A stretch of DNA of 17,828 nt from Bryobacterales bacterium (GTDB taxonomy: Bacteria > Acidobacteriota > Terriglobia > Bryobacterales > Bryobacteraceae). The DNA is taken from the NCBI GenBank assembly GCA_003132865.1, contig PKYZ01000175.1, positions 1 to 17,828 of the forward strand, in the 5' to 3' direction. The translations under genes were made by a program, and so were the position numbers. Positions 6,097 through 14,328 of this stretch are shown here, piece after piece. How positions within the stretch are numbered: the first letter of the stretch is position 1; each line of letters opens with the position of its first letter. Under the pieces are notes generated by a model. That model saw nothing but the letters and a program-made list of their open reading frames with translations. It did not search any database and was not told the DNA's origin.

Positions 6097-9000
6097 TCAG
6101 TGGTTCTCCTCCAGCAACTTGGGCCGTTCCGTCTGGTATCCCCTTAATAGATCGGCAATTTCGCGCGCCAACCCCACACCGGGAAAATCCCCTTTCCGCA
6201 GGATGCGCTGCACTACCGTGCTCAGCCGCTTCCGTTCCTCCGCGTTCACTTCCTTCGCGGTCAGCACCGCGATGGGGATCTTGCGCCAGTCCGCGACCTG
6301 GCGTAGCGCGGCGATGAAATCGAATCCGTCCATTCCGGGCATCGTCAAATCCAACACAATCAGTCCAGGTTTCTGCCGGGCCATGCACTCCAGGGCGGCG
6401 CGGCCACCCTCCGCTTCGATCACGTTGCCGAAGTGTTTCTTTAAAACGCGGGCGGCCATGTCGCGCGAAGCCGGATCGTCATCGACTACCAGCACCGGTC
6501 CCGCCAGCCTGTCTGTCTGGCACCTTTCGAGCACGGCTACCAGGCGCGCCGGTTCCACCGGTTTCTGCAGGAGCTCCGCGGCGCCCAGCAGGCAGGCCCG
6601 CCCGCGGTCGCCGGAAATCGTGAGCAGGATAACGGGGATCTCCGCCAACTCCGGATCGGCTTTCAACGCGCTCAATACCGTCCAGCCATCCATGCCCGGC
6701 ATGAACACATCCAGCGTTATGGCCGCCGGCCGAACCTCTCGGGCTTTGCGCAGCCCTTCGGCGCCGCTGGAGGCTGCCACTACCTGGAAGCCTTCCCGGG
6801 TCAAGGAGCGCACCATCAGGTCGTGCACCGTGGGATCGTCGTCGATCGCCAGGATGGTCTTCGTTTGCGGCTCTTTGGCGGCGGGCGCGCCCGTGACACC
6901 GGCGGCGGGCGCAGGCGGCGGATCCACCACCGGGCCGCGATCCTTGTGTTGCGGCAATCGGATGGTGAAGGTGGAGCCTTTGCCGGGCTTGCTGGCGACA
7001 GTGATCTTACCGCCCATGAGCTCGCAAAACCCCTGGCTGATGGCCAGCCCCAAGCCCGTCCCCCCGTACTTACGGGTCGTCGAGACGTCTACCTGCGAGA
7101 AGGGCTGGAACAGTTTATGCATCTGATCCGGCGCGATGCCGATACCGGTATCGCTGACGCGCCATTCAATCGACTCCGCGCCATCCACCGTTACCGGGAC
7201 CACATCCACCCCGATCGTGCCGTTTTTGGTGAATTTGCAGGCGTTGCTCAGCAAGTTGTAAAGGCTCTGCCGGAACTTCACCACGTCCACATGCATGGCG
7301 GGAAGGTTGGGGGCGCAGTGCACGGTCAGCTTGTTGCCGTTCTTGTTCGCCAGGGGCGCCATGGCGCCGGCCGCGTCCTCCAGGATCTGGGCGGCCGAGG
7401 CGTCCTCCCACACCAGCTCCGTTTTGCCGGCCTCTACTTTGGACAAATCCAGCACGTCGTTGATCAGGGTGAGCAGGTGCTTGCCCGCCGCGGTGATGCG
7501 CACCAGGTCCGCGATCGACCGTCCTTCATGGTTGTCCTCGGCATCCTCGCGCAACATCTCGCTATAGCCGATGATGGCGTTCAGCGGCGTGCGCAGTTCG
7601 TGGCTCATGTTGGCGAGGAAGACGCTCTTGGTCCGATTGGCCTCCTCGGCCGCATCGCGCGCCGCCACCAGTTCGCCCTCGATGCGCTTCAGTTCGGTCA
7701 GCTCGCTCTGGACCCGGCTCGCCGCCTCGGCGGCCTTTCTCAGAGAGACCTCGGTTTCCAGCTTTTGCCGAATGGTTGCCGTCTGCTGATGCACCTTCCT
7801 GCGTAGAACGAAGACCCACCCGAACGCGATGAGAGCGGCCGCGGCGACCACACCGATCGCTTGCAGGGCTCGGTCACTGGTCCACCAGGGAGCGGTGACG
7901 AGGATTTCCACGTCGGAGGGTGAGCGCAGCAGGATGTGAAAGTCGCCGGTCCCGGTGCGCGTCACAGGCTGCCACGACTGCACGTCAAAGATTCCCGTGA
8001 GACGAACCTTCGAGCCGGCCTCCAATTGAACGCGCTGTCCCGCGGCTTTGTCAAATACCGCATGAAACGTCGTGGTACCAGACTGCAGTTCGAACAATTC
8101 CTCGGCAATGCTGGACGTGCTGCTGCGCACATATGCATCCACTTGGACGAGTTGGTTGGCATGGAGGCCCCGCACCAAGTCCTGTGCACTCGTCACTACC
8201 GGAGCGGGAGGGCGGCCGTGGCCGTTCGGGAATACCTCCGCGTCTTCCAGCAGCGGTACGAGGCGGTCGGCTCGCGGATAGCCCACGACGTCGACCTGAT
8301 CGCCCGGAGCCAGTTGGGCGCTTCTGCGCAGTCCCACACGCAGCCCGTTATCGGCATCGCGGATGAAAAGCAGCGAGGCCGACGACCGGGTCACGATTCC
8401 GCTGACACGCACGTGATGCCCAGCAGGCCGGTCGGCCGCAAAATCGAGTACGTGGTCGACAGCGACGCGCTCGCTCGCGCTTGGCGGTTCTATTACCCGC
8501 AGGTCGTCAGGGCCCGGCACGAACAGTTGAATGCCGCGGAGCTGGCGCCGGTCGTTGTACAGCGTCCCGCACACTCCAAGTATGGCGACGCGAGCGTCCA
8601 GCAGATGCTCCGGATGAATCAGACCCGGCACATAGGCGGAAAAACGGTCTCTGGCGTACACCACGTCGAGACTAGCAACACCCCTGCTCACGCTGGCATT
8701 GCGAATCACACCCTCGACATCCACCAGGCGGCTATCCTCGGCGCCCGACAGGATCCGATCCATGGACGTCCGGCGGTGAGGCAACGGGACATTCCGCGCA
8801 ACCACGCGCACGTGCGGTTGGCCAAGAATAGGCGCAAAATTACCTGCCTGGGAGACGGCGTCAATGTCGACCAGGTCTCCAACGCGCACCCCCGCGACCG
8901 GCAGATCGTGCGGGCTCACGTAGATGCCGTCATTCCGATCTTCCACAAAGACTATGTAGCCGCCAGGATCATAGTAAGTCACGGTAGCGCGGATGTGGAC

Positions 9001-10056
9001 CGGGTACTTTCGCATGGCCTCGTTCGGTGACAGCGACCGCACCTGATGAATAGTGGTCAGGACGACCGTAGATGCCTCGCGGCCCACCGGAATGTTGTCG
9101 GCCAGCGTCGTTGCGCTGTCCAGATAAGAACCGCTTGAGTCGCGCCGGGGAAAGCCCGCCACTTCGACATTTTCGCCGAGGCGGACGTTGCTGGTGAAGC
9201 CGAACTCGACGTTCAGCAAACCGGTCCCGTCATGAATGCGGAACGCTCCCGCCTGTCCGGCGGCTTCGAGCCTTCCGCGGATTCGCACGCGACGCTCCGG
9301 AAGACGATCGGTGGGCATGCCCAGCAGACTGGCAGTGGTCACCAGCGGCGCCGATCCAGGTGCGCGCACCGGATCGAGATGGACCGTGTTGGCCCACGAG
9401 GTGCTCCAGAGAGTTCTTCCCACCGGCTTCAGCTCGACATCGAGGTCCGACGTCGCAACGCCCGTGACGCGAACCCGCCGGTCGAGTTCGTCCCCAACTA
9501 TCCCGCTGTAGTCCTGACAATAGACGTCGACCGGCGTGCCGCCCTGACTGATCCTTACCACCAGGGCAATGCCGTTCTGCTTAGTGTCGGCGCGCTGCAC
9601 CACGCCTTCGACGGTGACCAGACGGTTTTCGACCTCCCGCGTTCCGAACGACGCCACCGTAACTCGGGGCGCCAAAGGAAGGGGCCCGACGCCATGAACC
9701 ACGATTTGCGCGTTGAGAATGACCGGAAGAAGTTCTGCGTCGCTGACAACACCCGAAACGGTGACTCGCTGACCAGGCGAATACCGTTGTCCGTCGTCGC
9801 CGGCACTCACGCGCACCCCGCCCGTGGCGTCCTGGACGAACAGCAGACCGTTCGTCGGATCGAAGTAAGTCACCACCCCATCGATGCGTGCGGCCGGAAG
9901 GCTGCCCGATTCCGCTCCCTTCCGATGAGAGACTTCCTCGGCCGTAGCCGCAACGCGGCGTTGGGGCCATAAATCCCGCAGGATAACCGTGAGCAGGGCT
10001 GCCACGATGGCTGCTGCAAACAGGTTACGGCTGGTCGGTCGTGTTATTCCGGGCAT
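6097..10056 (-). CDS. Membrane hybrid histidine kinase with tandem periplasmic OB-fold-like repeats and two REC domains
   Basis: 1319 residues. A membrane segment (11-29) is followed by about 700 periplasmic residues, a second membrane segment (about 731-751), a coiled-coil linker (755-810), a kinase core and two REC domains. HisKA has SHELRTPLN (His819). HATPase_c has NLLSN (Asn938), DTGIGI (969-974), FQPF and GGTGLGL (998-1004). REC1 has Asp1116 and Lys1165; REC2 has Asp1236 and Lys1288. No HPt domain is present. The periplasmic part reads as about seven beta-rich repeats, starting near 55, 144, 255, 352, 444, 547 and 636. Each has the pattern V.G.V, then FV.D..GG..V, then GD.V.V.G, as in OB folds. 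The ligand is unknown. The response-regulator gene follows after two bases, so it is the likely phosphorelay or co-output partner. The start is the only ATG giving a proper membrane anchor. Confidence 0.92.
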   Translation of the reverse strand: MPGITRPTSRNLFAAAIVAALLTVILRDLWPQRRVAATAEEVSHRKGAESGSLPAARIDGVVTYFDPTNGLLFVQDATGGVRVSAGDDGQRYSPGQRVTVSGVVSDAELLPVILNAQIVVHGVGPLPLAPRVTVASFGTREVENRLVTVEGVVQRADTKQNGIALVVRISQGGTPVDVYCQDYSGIVGDELDRRVRVTGVATSDLDVELKPVGRTLWSTSWANTVHLDPVRAPGSAPLVTTASLLGMPTDRLPERRVRIRGRLEAAGQAGAFRIHDGTGLLNVEFGFTSNVRLGENVEVAGFPRRDSSGSYLDSATTLADNIPVGREASTVVLTTIHQVRSLSPNEAMRKYPVHIRATVTYYDPGGYIVFVEDRNDGIYVSPHDLPVAGVRVGDLVDIDAVSQAGNFAPILGQPHVRVVARNVPLPHRRTSMDRILSGAEDSRLVDVEGVIRNASVSRGVASLDVVYARDRFSAYVPGLIHPEHLLDARVAILGVCGTLYNDRRQLRGIQLFVPGPDDLRVIEPPSASERVAVDHVLDFAADRPAGHHVRVSGIVTRSSASLLFIRDADNGLRVGLRRSAQLAPGDQVDVVGYPRADRLVPLLEDAEVFPNGHGRPPAPVVTSAQDLVRGLHANQLVQVDAYVRSSTSSIAEELFELQSGTTTFHAVFDKAAGQRVQLEAGSKVRLTGIFDVQSWQPVTRTGTGDFHILLRSPSDVEILVTAPWWTSDRALQAIGVVAAAALIAFGWVFVLRRKVHQQTATIRQKLETEVSLRKAAEAASRVQSELTELKRIEGELVAARDAAEEANRTKSVFLANMSHELRTPLNAIIGYSEMLREDAEDNHEGRSIADLVRITAAGKHLLTLINDVLDLSKVEAGKTELVWEDASAAQILEDAAGAMAPLANKNGNKLTVHCAPNLPAMHVDVVKFRQSLYNLLSNACKFTKNGTIGVDVVPVTVDGAESIEWRVSDTGIGIAPDQMHKLFQPFSQVDVSTTRKYGGTGLGLAISQGFCELMGGKITVASKPGKGSTFTIRLPQHKDRGPVVDPPPAPAAGVTGAPAAKEPQTKTILAIDDDPTVHDLMVRSLTREGFQVVAASSGAEGLRKAREVRPAAITLDVFMPGMDGWTVLSALKADPELAEIPVILLTISGDRGRACLLGAAELLQKPVEPARLVAVLERCQTDRLAGPVLVVDDDPASRDMAARVLKKHFGNVIEAEGGRAALECMARQKPGLIVLDLTMPGMDGFDFIAALRQVADWRKIPIAVLTAKEVNAEERKRLSTVVQRILRKGDFPGVGLAREIADLLRGYQTERPKLLEENH
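6106..6112 (-). promoter_or_regulatory. Shine-Dalgarno site inside the kinase 3' end
   Basis: GGAGGAG (read on the minus strand) lies within the last codons of the hybrid kinase gene, 11 bases before the response-regulator ATG at 6094. It supports that start over the upstream open frame and indicates coupled translation of the two proteins. Confidence 0.65.
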
Positions 10057-10071
10057 GGAGTTGAACCAATC

Positions 10072-10087
10072 CCGATAGTCTTATCGG
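10072..10087. promoter_or_regulatory. Small inverted repeat upstream of the hybrid kinase start
   Basis: ccgata-gtct-tatcgg is a perfect 6-bp stem with a 4-base loop, 16 to 31 bases before the kinase ATG. It could be an operator half-site pair or a 5' leader hairpin covering the translation start region. It is short enough to be chance. Confidence 0.3.
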
Positions 10088-10286
10088 CCCGCTTGTTTCA
10101 TTACTTTAGCCGTTTGAACTGATGCCGGTGCTGCTTGAGAGCCGTTGCACGGGGTTCCCAGGGCCGCGCCGCTACACCTTTAGGCAAGCGCGCCGGTCGC
10201 GGCGGAAGGTCCGCCGGAAGGAGTGAAATCGCTGGTGGCGCAGATTACTAAATGCGAAGGATTTCGGGCGTCGAAAAAAAGCGGAA

Positions 10287-10342
10287 CGGCGTGCCAAACG
10301 CGAAGGTTTCCGGCCGCCAATCACCGAATCGCTGGCACGCCG
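10287..10342. repeat. 10-bp inverted repeat with a 36-base spacer
   Basis: cggcgtgcca (10287-10296) is the exact reverse complement of tggcacgccg (10333-10342). It lies in the gene-free stretch and could form a stem-loop or bind a dimeric protein. No function can be assigned. Confidence 0.4.
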
Positions 10343-10528
10343 ATCCCGCCGTGCGCCGTTAACAGCGTGGACGCTACGGGGAAGCGGTCGCCGACCCGGG
10401 CGGCACGGCATTTTTCTTGCGGTCGCTACCGTCTACTCGGCCGCACGTGCCGTAACGCCGTCCACCCCGCCACGACTCCGCACCCGGGCCGCCCCCAGCC
10501 GGCGGAATAGAATTGTTAGAGCGTCTCA

Positions 10529-12270
10529 TCATATGTTCGATATGCCATCCTGCGTGGGAAACCACAGCTTGCCATCGCGCGCCTTCACGCCAGCCGGCCA
10601 ATAGCCGCCGTTCGATTCCACGTTCAGCATGCCATCCCTCCGGCCATACGCCAGGGACGTAATCGTATCCCGCGCGCCGGCGGCGAACTCGTTCAACTCC
10701 CGCTTACTCACCCAGTAGATGCCGCGGTTGCAGCTCATCCGAAAGTTGCCATGCGCATCTTCGAGAATCTGAAAGACGCCGTTATTGAACAGCCCTTCGC
10801 GCACGCTATAGCGGGCAAACTTGCCGTCTTTGAAGCGGCCCAGGCCGCCGTCGTAGGTTCCGATCCAGACGACGCCATCGCTGTCCTCGTAGATCGACCG
10901 GACGCTATTGCTGGGCAGGCCATCGTGTTCCGTCCATCGGGTAAACTGGCCATCGCGAAGCCGCGTCAGGCCTCCGTACCCGCCGATCCGGATGCCGCCC
11001 GGCGATCTCTCCACAATCACGCGGACGTCATCCGCCGCAAGGCCGTCTTGCGCGTCCCTTCGCGGTCTTGATGAATGGCTCGCACGACGGCGCGCTTCGG
11101 GAGAGTGGGGCCGGCCGGGCTTCCTGATCCGTCCGTCATGGAAGATGCTTAACGCGCCTTGCGTCGCGGCCCAAAAGCGGCCGTCTAGCTGGTGAATTTT
11201 TCTCCCTTGAGGCGGCTGAGGCCGGTCTGCCAAGCCCCGATCCAAATGGCCCCGGAACGGTCCTGGCCGATGGGATAAACATTCCTGTCGATCAGGCCTT
11301 CTTCCCTCGAATAGACCCGGATGGATTGACTCCGCAACCGGCACAGCCCCTGTCCTTCGGTTGTGAGCCAAAGATTCCCTTCCCGGTCTTCATAGACGGA
11401 AGAAAACGAGACGGTCTCAACCCGTCCTGAGAACGAGCGATTGACGGATCGGAGCAAGCGGCCGAGAACAGAGAACGTCCAGGAGTGGCCGTTGCGATCC
11501 CGGTAAGCAGCGGTTGCGCCCCGGCCGGCCGTCACAGGCTCGATCTGGGTGCGGCCTTCCCTGATCTGATGCGGGCTTGCTTGCCATCGACGCTTTCCAG
11601 CCAGATCGTCCCGTCCCGAATCGCGTGCCGCGCCCCAAATCGACGACGCCGGAAACCCGCGCGGCAGCGGGTACGTGACAAAGCGGCCTGCGATGAAGCA
11701 GTGCAGGCCTCTCGGATCTCATCCCCAAAAACCAGGCTTCTCCCAGAGGAACGAAGCAAATTGGATTCTGAGGTCCTGCGGCGTGATATCCACGAACCGG
11801 CCGGCCGCCTCGCGCCATCGCGCGATGGCATCGGAGGAGGAAATCCACAAGTTGCCGGACTCATCGCCCGTAATGGCGAGAACGGTGTTGCCCGGGACCC
11901 CGTCCTTGGTAGTGTAAGTGGTGAACCGTCCGTTGTGGCGCCGAGTTACGCCGCCGCCTTCGGTGCCGAGCCACAAGTCGCCATTTCTGTCTTCATAGAG
12001 CGAACTGAACCGGTTCGAATCGATGCCGGGGGAATTGCTTTTGTTGAAGACCGTGAAACGCACGCCATCGAAGCGGGCCAGGCCATCAAGTGTGGCCAGC
12101 CAGAGATACCCGTCCGGGGTTTGACAGATACCGCGAATGATGTTTTGCGGCAGACCGTCGTCCGCCGTCCAAACATCGAACCGGTACTGCGACACCGGCC
12201 GGGGAACTGAGGCAAGAAAGGGCCAGCAGCCACAATCGATAGAGCGGATTGCAGCGGGCTTTGCCCTCAT
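10529..12270 (-). pseudogene. Eroded two-component regulator propeller (Reg_prop) sensor
   Basis: Propeller blades are strung along the minus strand, for example DGYLWLATLDGLARFDG, NGDLWLGTEGGG, EGNLWLTTEGQG, SGAIWIGAWQTGLSRL, DGRFWAATQG, DGVVWIGTYDGGLGRF and DGKLWFPTQDG, plus the typical MSCNRGIYWVSKREL. The coding frame is broken repeatedly. There is an in-frame TGA at 11719-11721, a probable compensating frame excursion of about 25 codons between about 11615 and 11535, and a TAG at 11185-11187 with a frame change and apparent deletion. A final TGA at 10529-10531 follows SNI. The signal peptide (LWLLALSCLSSPAG) lies in a different frame from the first blade (PVSQYRFDVW). Members of this family normally continue into a Y_Y_Y domain, a membrane helix and a kinase or GGDEF output, all missing here. 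The first blade region lies 24 bp after the GH20 stop on the same strand. Confidence 0.85.
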
Positions 12271-12294
12271 CGACGGTAGGATTCCACGGGACCG

Positions 12295-14289
12295 CTACCG
12301 CGCGGCTTCGATCAGCTTGCGAATGGGCGGCTCGACGCTCAGCAGGAGCTCCGCCTTCGGCTGTTTGGCGCGGTCCAGCAGCGCCCTCTTCTCCGCGATC
12401 CAAGCCGCGTCGCGAGGCTGGGTGCTCTGCAGACGATCGAGCGCCTGCAAACCGGCTTCAGCGATAGCCGACAGGTTCTTGGAGATTTCCGCGTCCTCGG
12501 CGAGCAGCGCGGAATTCGCCATCACCGGCGGCAGGCGCGCGTGGTTGTCGCGCCACAGGGTCAGCCACTCGCGGATCCGCGGCAGGTCCTCGGCCCCCAT
12601 CCGGTCCACCAGCGCGGCAAACCGGCGTACGGTTTCGCTGTCGGCCCGCGCCGCATCGATCAGCCGGTTCAACGGGGCAAAAGCGTCATACGGATGCGCC
12701 TCTTCGCGCGCATAGTCTTTCACCGGCTCGACCACCTCCGCCAGCGTGCGCACGGGCGCCACCTGACCGCCGCCCGCCAGCCGCGCCAGCATCTTCTCGT
12801 ATTCCGAGACGTGCGTCAGTCCCAGCCATTCCAGATCGCGGCTGACCGCGCCCAGCCTGCGGTACATGTCCGCCACGTCCGTGACATTTTGCGGCGACCA
12901 GAAGCGCTCGGCGATGGCCGCCATGCGCGGCCAGACGCGCGCATCCAGCAACTCCGGAGTCACGAATTCCGACCACATGCAAGCTTCGCCGCCCAGCACG
13001 CGCTGCTTCTCGTCCGCGCTGAGATCCGCCGCGCCGTCGCCCAGCGGATCGACGGCGTAGTGATGCGCCGCGGAGTAACCGAGGTCGAGATAATATCCGT
13101 TCGACAAGATGCCGCTGACGCCCTGCCGCGCCGCATCGGCCAGCGCTTTCGGCCCGCGCCACGATTGCACCAGAATGTTGTGCGGCATGTCCTTGCTCAG
13201 AATCTCGTCCCAACCGATCATCTTCTTCCCGTGCTTTTCCACGATGCCCTGCACGCGGCGCGTGAAATACGCTTGCAGGTCTTCGTTGCCTTTGATTCCG
13301 TGCGCGCGCATGAATTTCCGGATGCGCGGGTTGGCATCCCACTGTTTACCGTTCACTTCGTCGCCGCCGATATGGAAATACTCGTCGGGGAACAGTGCGG
13401 CCATCTCGCCGATGAATGCGTCCAGGAATTGGTAGGTCTCTTCGCGCGTAGGGTCCATGGCGGGATCGAAGATGCCCCACTGGCGCTCGATCTGATACGG
13501 TCCGGGCGCGCTGGCCAATTCCGGATAACCGACAAACCAGGCGGTGGTGTGGCCGGGCATGTCGAATTCCGGAATGACGCGAATCCCGCGATCGCGCGCG
13601 TAGGCGATCGCCTCGCGCACCTGATCCTGCGTATAGTATTGGCCATCGGAACCCATTTCCTGCAGCTTCGGGAAGCGTTTGCTTTCGATACGGAAGCCCT
13701 GGTTCTCCGAGAGGTGCCAATGGAACACGTTCAACTTCACGGCGGCCATGCCGTCCAGGGTGCGCTTCACGTCTGCCAGCGGCATCCAGTGGCGCGCGAC
13801 ATCCAGCATCAGGCCGCGCCAGGGGAAGCGCGGGTGGTCCTCGATGGTCACGGCCGGCACGCCGAAACCGGCGGCGTCCAGATCGACCAGTTGCAGAAAG
13901 GTCTCCATGCCGCGCAACACGCCGAGCGGATTGGGAGCGTCCAGGCGGGCGCCCAAAGGTGTGACGGTGAGACGGTAAGATTCATCCTCCTGCGCGGACT
14001 GTACGGGCGCGCTCGAATGATCGCAATAGACCACCAGCGGCGCGGCGGGAGCATGCACTCCGATGCCGGGCGCCATGGGAATTCCGGTCTTGCGCGCCAC
14101 GTGCTCCACCAGGCGCGCGGCGGCGGCCTCCAGGCGCGGCTCGCGATATCCGTTCAACTGCACGAATGCGAAGTTGCGGTCGATGCGCAATCGTCCCGCG
14201 GCCGGCTGGAGCTTCGCCGGCACGGGCATCAGGTCATGGGCAAACAGAGCGAAAGGGGCCATCAGGAGAATCGGAGCTTTAGGCATCAT
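12295..14289 (-). CDS. Secreted GH20 beta-N-acetylhexosaminidase
   Basis: 664 residues. It cleaves terminal beta-linked GlcNAc or GalNAc from glycans or chito-oligosaccharides by substrate-assisted catalysis. A short hydrophobic leader (residues 5-17) is followed by a GH20b-like alpha/beta domain (about 20-150) and a TIM barrel (about 155-495). The catalytic pair Asp310-Glu311 lies in HIGGDEV. Barrel motifs include FPWRGLMLDVARH, FHWHLSENQGFRIE, EFDMPGH, QSWRG and EACMWSE. The C-terminal 165 residues are helical and unassigned. The start is one of two consecutive ATGs (14289 or 14286), and no Shine-Dalgarno sequence is obvious. The gene diverges from the SGNH hydrolase gene across 39 bp. Export to periplasm or cell surface is inferred from the leader. 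GlcNAc release would feed the ROK/SIS pair, although no deacetylase (nagA) is in the window. Confidence 0.93.
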   Translation of the reverse strand: MMPKAPILLMAPFALFAHDLMPVPAKLQPAAGRLRIDRNFAFVQLNGYREPRLEAAAARLVEHVARKTGIPMAPGIGVHAPAAPLVVYCDHSSAPVQSAQEDESYRLTVTPLGARLDAPNPLGVLRGMETFLQLVDLDAAGFGVPAVTIEDHPRFPWRGLMLDVARHWMPLADVKRTLDGMAAVKLNVFHWHLSENQGFRIESKRFPKLQEMGSDGQYYTQDQVREAIAYARDRGIRVIPEFDMPGHTTAWFVGYPELASAPGPYQIERQWGIFDPAMDPTREETYQFLDAFIGEMAALFPDEYFHIGGDEVNGKQWDANPRIRKFMRAHGIKGNEDLQAYFTRRVQGIVEKHGKKMIGWDEILSKDMPHNILVQSWRGPKALADAARQGVSGILSNGYYLDLGYSAAHHYAVDPLGDGAADLSADEKQRVLGGEACMWSEFVTPELLDARVWPRMAAIAERFWSPQNVTDVADMYRRLGAVSRDLEWLGLTHVSEYEKMLARLAGGGQVAPVRTLAEVVEPVKDYAREEAHPYDAFAPLNRLIDAARADSETVRRFAALVDRMGAEDLPRIREWLTLWRDNHARLPPVMANSALLAEDAEISKNLSAIAEAGLQALDRLQSTQPRDAAWIAEKRALLDRAKQPKAELLLSVEPPIRKLIEAAR

Positions 14290-14328
14290 TACCAGACTAC
14301 GCCGTTTTCTACCTATACTGTGGGCATC
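14290..14328. promoter_or_regulatory. Compact divergent promoter region, possible leaderless plus-strand transcript
   Basis: Only 39 bp separate the GH20 and SGNH start codons. On the plus strand tatact (14314-14319) is a good -10 box, and transcription would begin at or within a few bases of the ATG at 14329. No Shine-Dalgarno sequence lies before that ATG, which fits a leaderless mRNA. The -35 position (around 14291-14296) is weak. Promoters for both genes must overlap here or extend into the coding regions. Confidence 0.45.

Larger units (their letters stand above)
10057..10528. other. 472-bp intergenic region with no recognisable gene
   Basis: It lies between the start of the hybrid kinase gene and the eroded propeller sensor. 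Short open frames exist on both strands, but their translations are rich in Arg, Pro and Ser and resemble no family. It contains several inverted repeats: ccgata/tatcgg (10072-10087), cggcgga/tccgccg (10200-10216) and cggcgtgcca/tggcacgccg (10287-10342). It should hold the kinase promoter, but no convincing -35/-10 pair was found. Nothing resembling the missing C-terminal part of the propeller sensor is visible. Confidence 0.6.

Noticed and set aside
6095..6388. N-terminal extension of the GGDEF-EAL protein into the kinase gene
   Set aside because: The extra 98 residues are the kinase REC2 region read in another frame. The REC domain of the regulator begins exactly at the ATG at 6094, behind a good ribosome-binding site.
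10223..10510. 95-codon plus-strand open frame in the gene-free region
   Set aside because: The composition is Arg/Pro/Ser-rich without recognisable motifs, and the start has no properly spaced ribosome-binding site.
12541..14328. Very long plus-strand open frame running antisense through the whole GH20 gene and continuing in frame into the SGNH hydrolase
   Set aside because: The upstream translation is rich in His, Arg and Gln with no family resemblance, while the minus strand encodes a textbook GH20 enzyme. The signal peptide of the SGNH protein marks the true start at 14329. GC-rich codon use explains the open antisense frame.
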